Below are positions 14,605 to 19,470 of a stretch of 19,470 bases of DNA, in pieces (position 1 is the stretch's first letter; every line of letters starts with the position of its first letter). The stretch spans positions 1 through 19,470 of the forward strand of contig JAZLBG010000130.1 of NCBI GenBank assembly GCA_045613585.1, read 5' to 3'. The position numbers were made by a program, and so were the translations under genes. Below the pieces are notes generated by a model. It was not told where the DNA came from and did no database searches. It saw only the letters and a list, made by a program, of their open reading frames with translations. Source of the stretch: Fimenecus sp045613585 (lineage in GTDB: Bacteria > Bacillota > Clostridia > Oscillospirales > Acutalibacteraceae).

Positions 14605-16485
14605 TTGAAGAAAATATATGAAATCATTAAACCACATCAAATCCTTTTACTTGTATTAGACTTTGTAGTAGTTAATGGTGCTTATTATTTATCTATGTTT
14701 TTGCACAGACAATTTTCTTTTGACTGGGATATATTTGTATTCCTTTCAAGAAGAATAGTTTTTGTTACTGTCATTTATATTGGATTTTTCTTAATTCGAA
14801 AATTGTACAGTAATATGTGGAAATATATGGGCTTTTATGAGCTTGTAAACGCTGTTATTTGTGCAGCCCTCGGTACTGGTTTTTGTTGGATTTTTGACTA
14901 TATTGCAATGAAAATCTGCCAGGCAAAAGATTGGGAAAGACTTTTTGCAACAATGCCGATTGCAGTTTACGTTGACGCATTCTTGCTTATCTGTTTCTTC
15001 TCAGTGGGTGCGAGAACATTGTATAAATCATACAATACATTGAAGTCTGACTCAAAACGTAGAAGAAAAGATTCAAATAAGCGTATTATGATTATCGGTG
15101 CTGGCGATATGGGTAATTCAGTTCTTTTTGAAATGAGCCTTAGTGGTTACAAGTCAGGCACTCCCGTTGTTATTGTTGATGATGACATTGCAAAGAAGAA
15201 TATGAGAGTACGCGGAATTCCTGTTGCGGGCGGAATTGATGATATTCCTAACCTCGTTAAGTTCTATGATGTAAATGAGATTATTTATTGTATTCCATCA
15301 GCTCCTGCAGAGCGCAAACGCGAAATTCTTGAAATAGCAATGTCCACTGGTTGCAACCTTAAAACAGCACCTAATATTGATGAACTTGGCGGACCAAACA
15401 AGTCATATGCTGATAAAATCCGTAAGGTTGATGTTCTTGACTTGCTCTCTCGTCCTGAAATCAAACTTGACCCTGATGTTTGTAAGTACGTTACAGGTGA
15501 AACTGTATTGGTTACAGGTGGTGGTGGTTCAATCGGTAGTGAACTTTGCCGTCAGATTGCAAGATATCAACCTGAAAAAATCGTTATTTTTGATATTTAT
15601 GAGAATAATGCATTTACTCTCAAAAACTCGCTTGATAGAAAATATTGTGGCGCTCCACAAATTGAAATCCGTATAGGCTCGGTTCGTGATTTAGCAAGAC
15701 TTCGCGAAATTTTTGAAGAATTTAATCCTTCATCAGTATTCCATGCAGCAGCACATAAACACGTGCCACTTATGGAAGATAGTCCGTATGAAGCAGTTAA
15801 GAATAATATTCTTGGTACATATAATACAGCGTTCTGTGCTAATGAATATGGCGTGAAAAATTTCGTGCTTCTTTCAACTGATAAGGCGGTTAACCCAACA
15901 AATGTTATGGGTGCAACAAAACGCGTGTGTGAACTTGTTGTTCAGCATTTCAGTAAGATTACAAAGGGTACAAAATTTGCAGCAGTTCGATTCGGTAATG
16001 TTCTCGGCTCAAATGGTAGTGTTATTCCGATTTTTAAAGAGCAACTTGAACAGGGTGGCCCTATTACAGTTACACACCCTGATATTACCCGTTACTTTAT
16101 GACAATTCCTGAAGCAAGCCAATTAGTTGTACAAGCAGGTGGACTTGCTAAGGGTGGCGAAATTTTTGTTCTTGATATGGGCGAACCTGTTAAGATTGTT
16201 TCACTTGCAGAAAATCTTATTAAACTTTCAGGTTTTGAACCATATAAAGATATCGAAATTCAGTTTACAGGACTTCGCCCAGGCGAAAAGCTCTATGAAG
16301 AACTTTCAATGGAAGAAGAACTTGATGAAAGACAAAAAACAGGTAACGACAAGATTTTTGTTACAAAGCCATTGGCTATTGATGATGAACAGCTTGAAAA
16401 AGACATCAAGGCAATTGCAGATTTAAAACCTGATGAGGTAAGAGCATATCTTAAACGTCTTGTTCCTAATTACAAACATAAATAA
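14605..16485 (+). CDS. Membrane-bound nucleotide-sugar 4,6-dehydratase, CapD/FlaA1/PglF family
   Basis: A 626-residue polysaccharide-biosynthesis protein that acts at the inner face of the membrane, typically on UDP-GlcNAc, to start synthesis of deoxy-amino sugars for capsule, glycans or glycolipids. Four hydrophobic helices fill about residues 10-135. A first Rossmann domain (IIGAGDMGNS, near 162-172) is followed by the extended short-chain dehydrogenase domain with VLVTGGGGSIGSE (near 302-313), the catalytic region LLSTDKAVNPTNVMGATKR (S424, T425, D426, K427), and TGLRPGEKLYEE. The start is TTG: GAGGTG lies at 14594-14599 and no in-frame ATG is nearby. It ends in TAA. It has its own strong promoter. 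No glycosyltransferases are adjacent; the next gene is ilvE, 30 bases on. Confidence 0.92.
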   Translation: MKKIYEIIKPHQILLLVLDFVVVNGAYYLSMFLHRQFSFDWDIFVFLSRRIVFVTVIYIGFFLIRKLYSNMWKYMGFYELVNAVICAALGTGFCWIFDYIAMKICQAKDWERLFATMPIAVYVDAFLLICFFSVGARTLYKSYNTLKSDSKRRRKDSNKRIMIIGAGDMGNSVLFEMSLSGYKSGTPVVIVDDDIAKKNMRVRGIPVAGGIDDIPNLVKFYDVNEIIYCIPSAPAERKREILEIAMSTGCNLKTAPNIDELGGPNKSYADKIRKVDVLDLLSRPEIKLDPDVCKYVTGETVLVTGGGGSIGSELCRQIARYQPEKIVIFDIYENNAFTLKNSLDRKYCGAPQIEIRIGSVRDLARLREIFEEFNPSSVFHAAAHKHVPLMEDSPYEAVKNNILGTYNTAFCANEYGVKNFVLLSTDKAVNPTNVMGATKRVCELVVQHFSKITKGTKFAAVRFGNVLGSNGSVIPIFKEQLEQGGPITVTHPDITRYFMTIPEASQLVVQAGGLAKGGEIFVLDMGEPVKIVSLAENLIKLSGFEPYKDIEIQFTGLRPGEKLYEELSMEEELDERQKTGNDKIFVTKPLAIDDEQLEKDIKAIADLKPDEVRAYLKRLVPNYKHK

Positions 16486-16515
16486 TTTATTTTCACATTA
16501 TTGGAGATGTCACAA

Positions 16516-17580
16516 ATGCAAATCAAAATTGAAAAAACAACAACACCAAAACAGAAACCAGATTGGAAAAATCTTGGCTTTGGCCATATTTTTACAGACC
16601 ATATGTTTATTATGGATTATGATGAGGGACAAGGCTGGCACGATGCAAGAGTCGTACCATATCAGCCTGTAGTTCTTGACCCATCAGCACTCGTTTTCCA
16701 TTACGCTCAGGAATGTTTTGAGGGCCTTAAAGCATATCGTCTTGCAGATGGTAGCGTTAATCTTTTCCGCCCTGATAAAAATGCAGAAAGAATGCAGTCA
16801 ACACATGACAGACTTTGCATTCCACAAATTCCTGTTGCAGATTTTGTAGATGCAGTTAAAGCACTTGTTTCTGTTGATAAAGACTGGGTGCCATCAGAGC
16901 CTGATACAAGTCTTTATATCAGACCATTCACAATTGCAACAGAGCCAATTCTTGGGGTTAAAGCATCAGCAAGTTATAAGTTTATCATTATTTGCTCACC
17001 ATCAGGTGCATATTATGCAGAAGGTCTTAACCCTGTTAAGATTTATGTTGAAGAAGAGTTTGTTCGTGCTTGTCCAGGTGGTACAGGTGCTATCAAATGT
17101 GGTGGTAACTATGCAGCATCAATGGCAGCAGGTGAGAAAGCTCATCAGCTTGGTTATTCTCAAGTTCTTTGGCTTGATGGTGTTGAAAGAAAGTATGTTG
17201 AAGAAGTTGGCGCTATGAACATTATGTTCAAGCTTGACGGTGAAATTTATACCGCAGCAACATCAGGCACAGTTCTTCCTGGTATTACAAGAATGAGTTG
17301 TATTGAAGTTCTTAAGAGCTGGGGCTATAAAGTAAACGAAGGTAAGCTTGCTATTGATACAGTTATGAAAGCAGGTAAAGACGGAACTCTTGAAGAAGTA
17401 TTCGGTACAGGTACTGCAGCAGTTATTTCTCCTGTTGGTTCATTAAGATATAAAGATGATGTTGTTGAAATCAACAATTTTGAAATCGGTGAACTTACAC
17501 AGAAACTTTATGATACTCTTACAGGTATTCAGTATGGCAAAATTGAAGATACATACGGTTGGACAGTAAAAGTTGACTAA
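16516..17580 (+). CDS. ilvE: Branched-chain amino-acid aminotransferase
   Basis: PLP-dependent fold-type IV transaminase of 354 residues that exchanges amino groups between leucine, isoleucine or valine and 2-oxoglutarate. The sequence fits the longer (BCAT group II-like) form: FHYAQECFEGLKAYR, LYIRPF, the lysine that binds PLP in GAIKCGGNYA (K194), LDGVERKYVEEVGAMN, TSGTVLPGITR and FGTGTAAVISPVG. The frame is open from TTG 16501, but GGAG at 16503-16506 points to ATG 16516. It follows the CapD-like gene closely and is closed by a terminator at 17594-17618, so both may share the 14540 promoter. No T-box or leader attenuator is seen in the 30-base gap. Confidence 0.95.
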   Translation: MQIKIEKTTTPKQKPDWKNLGFGHIFTDHMFIMDYDEGQGWHDARVVPYQPVVLDPSALVFHYAQECFEGLKAYRLADGSVNLFRPDKNAERMQSTHDRLCIPQIPVADFVDAVKALVSVDKDWVPSEPDTSLYIRPFTIATEPILGVKASASYKFIIICSPSGAYYAEGLNPVKIYVEEEFVRACPGGTGAIKCGGNYAASMAAGEKAHQLGYSQVLWLDGVERKYVEEVGAMNIMFKLDGEIYTAATSGTVLPGITRMSCIEVLKSWGYKVNEGKLAIDTVMKAGKDGTLEEVFGTGTAAVISPVGSLRYKDDVVEINNFEIGELTQKLYDTLTGIQYGKIEDTYGWTVKVD

Positions 17581-17593
17581 TATATAAAATGTT

Positions 17594-17618
17594 AAGCCCC
17601 TCTAGTAGGGGCTTTTTT
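17594..17618 (+). terminator. Rho-independent terminator after ilvE
   Basis: AAGCCCC (17594-17600) and GGGGCTT (17608-17614) pair around a seven-base loop and are followed by a T run to 17618. The convergent ATPase gene's stop codon lies in that T run. On the minus strand only two As flank the stem, so it is mainly one-way. Confidence 0.92.
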
Positions 17619-18252
17619 AATGGTATTCCATTCCAAACAATTCTACATAAACCGGTGAAAGTCTGTCGTTTATAAGTGAATAAAAATCAATAGTATTAAG
17701 TCCATCGTAATTTCGTGATTTTTCGAAAATCATAACTGCACGGGTATGGGTAGAAGATTGCTCAATAAAAAATCGGCCATTTGCGTTTTTACATATATTG
17801 CGGATGAAATTAAGTCCATTTCCCATATTGTTATTTATAAAAATGCCACCACTTTGCACTTCAACACGAATAAAATCTGACATTTCAATAGTTTTAATGG
17901 TTATAAGATTATCGCAGCCATAAAGATAAGCATTTGAAATAAGATTAAGCAGAGCTTTTATAAATAAGCGTCGATTACAAAATGCAGGCGCGGTTTTGTT
18001 GCCACAATAAACAATAGAAATATCTGTTTCGGCAATAAGAATATCACAAGCAACTGAAATATTTTCAGCAAGTGATGAAATATCTATAATATCATTGGGG
18101 CAATCACAACTGTTATTAAATTCCATCTGGCGCAAAGTTTTGTATTGTTCGCGAAGATTTTTCTTGTTACCAGTTAAAAAGCATTGGTCAAATAATAATT
18201 GAAGTTGTTCGCGTTGTTGATTTGTAGAAGCAGTTGTATAGTTAAAGTGCAT
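17617..18252 (-). CDS. Stand-alone histidine-kinase-like ATPase domain protein
   Basis: A 211-residue soluble protein with a GHKL ATPase fold in its middle: N-box ALLNLISNAYLYG (N103 and N107), a degenerate G1 region VEVQSGGIFINN, and a G2-like MGNGLNFIRNI (G144, G146), then GRFFIEQS. The usual DxG of G1 is replaced by Q-S-G-G, so nucleotide binding may be altered. No HATPase dimerisation helix with a phospho-accepting His, no sensor domain and no membrane segment are seen; the N-terminal 60 residues are helical and could be a remnant of one. Roughly 35 residues follow the ATPase domain. The start ATG 18252 has GGGGG at 18258-18262 as ribosome binding site. There is no response regulator next to it. 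It could be a truncated sensor kinase, an anti-sigma-like factor or a phosphotransfer partner; I cannot tell. Confidence 0.75.
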   Translation of the reverse strand: MHFNYTTASTNQQREQLQLLFDQCFLTGNKKNLREQYKTLRQMEFNNSCDCPNDIIDISSLAENISVACDILIAETDISIVYCGNKTAPAFCNRRLFIKALLNLISNAYLYGCDNLITIKTIEMSDFIRVEVQSGGIFINNNMGNGLNFIRNICKNANGRFFIEQSSTHTRAVMIFEKSRNYDGLNTIDFYSLINDRLSPVYVELFGMEYH

Positions 18253-18361
18253 TTTTATACCCCCATACTATAAATTTTATACCCATTTCACCTTAATATT
18301 CGCGGATTTTTGAACAGTTTGACAAAAAGTTCACAAAATACCATTTTTTTCAAAATAACAC

Positions 18362-18390
18362 TTGCATATTTACTTAAAAAGATATAAAAT
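18362..18390 (+). promoter_or_regulatory. Sigma-A promoter for gap
   Basis: TTGCAT at 18362-18367 and TAAAAT at 18385-18390 with a 17-base spacer, giving a start near 18397 and a leader of about 50 bases before the gap ATG at 18446. A TTGACA at 18319-18324 lies further up but has no good -10 box. No CggR-like operator could be recognised. Confidence 0.6.
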
Positions 18391-18445
18391 ATAATTGCAC
18401 TAATGCGAAATAATATTAGTATTAAATTATTTGGAGGAATTCAAA

Positions 18446-19470
18446 ATGTCAGTTAAAGTTGCAATTGAGGGCTTTGGCCGTATCGGACGTCTTGCAATCA
18501 GACAGATGTTCGGCGCAGAAGGCTACGACGTAGTAGCAATCAACGACCTTACAAAACCATCAATGCTTGCTCAGCTTCTTAAGTATGACACAGCACAGGG
18601 TGGCTACTGTGGTAGAATCGGTGAAGGTCTTCACACAGTTGAAGCTGATGATGAAGCAGGTACAATCACAGTTGACGGCAAGACTCTTAAAATCTATGCT
18701 ATGGCTAACGCTGCTGAACTCCCTTGGGGTGAAATCGGTGTTGACGTAGTTCTTGAATGTACAGGTTTCTATTGCTCAAAGGCAAAGAGCCAGGCTCATA
18801 TCGATGCTGGTGCTAAGAAAGTTGTTATCTCAGCTCCTGCTGGTAACGACCTCAAGACAATCGTATACTCAGTTAACGAAGGTACACTTACAGCTGATGA
18901 CACAATCATCTCTGCTGCTTCTTGTACAACAAACTGCCTTGCTCCTATGGCAAAGGCTCTCAACGATTACGCTCCAATCCAGAGCGGTATCATGGCTACA
19001 ATCCACGCTTACACAGGCGACCAGATGATTCTCGACGGTCCTCACAGAAAGGGCGACATGAGAAGAGCTCGTGCTGGCGCTGCTAACATCGTTCCTAACT
19101 CAACAGGTGCTGCTAAGGCTATCGGTCTTGTTATTCCTGAACTCAACGGCAAACTCATCGGTGCTGCACAGAGAGTTCCAGTTCCAACAGGTTCAACAAC
19201 AATCCTTACAGCTGTTGTTAAGGGTGAAGTTACAAAAGAAGGCATCAACGCTGCTATGAAGGCTGCTGCATCAGAAAGCTTCGGCTACAATGAAGACGAA
19301 ATCGTTTCTTCAGACGTTATCGGTATGAAATACGGTTCACTCTTCGATGCAACACAGACAATGGTTGCTAAGATTGCTGATGACCTCTATGAAGTTCAGG
19401 TTGTTTCTTGGTATGACAACGAAAACAGCTACACATCACAGATGGTTAGAACAATCAAATACTTCGCAGA
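18446..19470 (+). CDS. gap: Glyceraldehyde-3-phosphate dehydrogenase (3' end cut by the window)
   Basis: Glycolytic enzyme that oxidises glyceraldehyde 3-phosphate with phosphate and NAD to 1,3-bisphosphoglycerate. The Rossmann loop is GFGRIGRLA near the N terminus, with AINDL as the adenine-ribose contact that suggests NAD rather than NADP. The catalytic cysteine is C160 in ISAASCTTNCLAPM, and the partner histidine lies in ATIHAYTGDQ. SWYDNENSYTSQMVR near the end marks the C-terminal region, so only a few residues are missing after base 19470 (341 complete codons are present). The start ATG 18446 has a perfect GGAGG at 18433-18437. Codon use (frequent CTT, GCT, AAC and GAC) is that of a highly expressed gene. 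The divergent HATPase-like gene is 193 bases upstream; that gap holds the promoter and no other clear site. Confidence 0.97.
   Translation, partial: MSVKVAIEGFGRIGRLAIRQMFGAEGYDVVAINDLTKPSMLAQLLKYDTAQGGYCGRIGEGLHTVEADDEAGTITVDGKTLKIYAMANAAELPWGEIGVDVVLECTGFYCSKAKSQAHIDAGAKKVVISAPAGNDLKTIVYSVNEGTLTADDTIISAASCTTNCLAPMAKALNDYAPIQSGIMATIHAYTGDQMILDGPHRKGDMRRARAGAANIVPNSTGAAKAIGLVIPELNGKLIGAAQRVPVPTGSTTILTAVVKGEVTKEGINAAMKAAASESFGYNEDEIVSSDVIGMKYGSLFDATQTMVAKIADDLYEVQVVSWYDNENSYTSQMVRTIKYFA

Noticed and set aside
18319..18347. TTGACA as the -35 box for gap
   Set aside because: No -10-like hexamer lies 16-18 bases downstream; the 18362-18390 pair is better placed.

Overview
The window looks like chromosomal DNA of a low-GC, Gram-positive anaerobe of the Clostridia, probably a gut Oscillospiraceae/Ruminococcaceae-type organism. 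The grounds are AT-rich DNA with strong GGAGG-type ribosome binding sites, split two-gene chromate transporters, a NimA-like flavoprotein, two RlmD-type methyltransferases, and dispersed hairpin repeats of a kind I associate with such genomes. The lineage is inference; there is no rRNA or tRNA gene to fix it. Most genes are housekeeping or metabolic and intact. No phage, integrase or transposase gene was seen.

Layout. 1-9408 (+): 3' part of leuS; a repeat-rich spacer with two different hairpin elements; an RlmA-type rRNA methyltransferase; a metal-dependent cyclase-family hydrolase; two overlapping half-size ChrA proteins; rlmD; a compact array of short hairpins that starts inside the rlmD coding end; a small four-helix-bundle protein of the 23S rRNA intervening-sequence (IVP/Avd-like) family; two small uncharacterised genes; and a GH35 beta-galactosidase interrupted by one in-frame TGA. 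A bidirectional terminator at 9411-9439 separates this from the minus-strand block.

9438-14438 (-), read right to left: a small hypothetical protein, a second RlmD/RlmC-like methyltransferase without TRAM domain, a secreted purple-acid-phosphatase-like protein, a NimA-like flavin protein, a HAD-family hydrolase and a GmhA-like sugar-phosphate isomerase. Stops and starts touch or overlap at most junctions, so much of it is probably one operon served by a good promoter at 14470-14498.

14605-17580 (+): a membrane-bound CapD/FlaA1-type nucleotide-sugar dehydratase behind a near-consensus promoter, then ilvE and a terminator. 17617-18252 (-): an isolated histidine-kinase-like ATPase domain with no visible kinase core. 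18446-19470 (+): gap, nearly complete, cut by the window end.

The most unusual part is 6361-6912. At least seven tiny hairpins with different arms but preserved self-complementarity are mostly separated by ATGAATTG (or its reverse complement) and lead straight into the IVP-like gene. The last seven codons of rlmD (HNELPKA) lie in the first unit, and the second methyltransferase 6.5 kb away ends with the same seven residues and an analogous hairpin but has no array. This is consistent with a small structured element that targets or rebuilds the 3' end of this gene family. The second notable feature is the GH35 gene, where a single TGA replaces what I recall as a conserved glycine while both halves stay open in the same frame.
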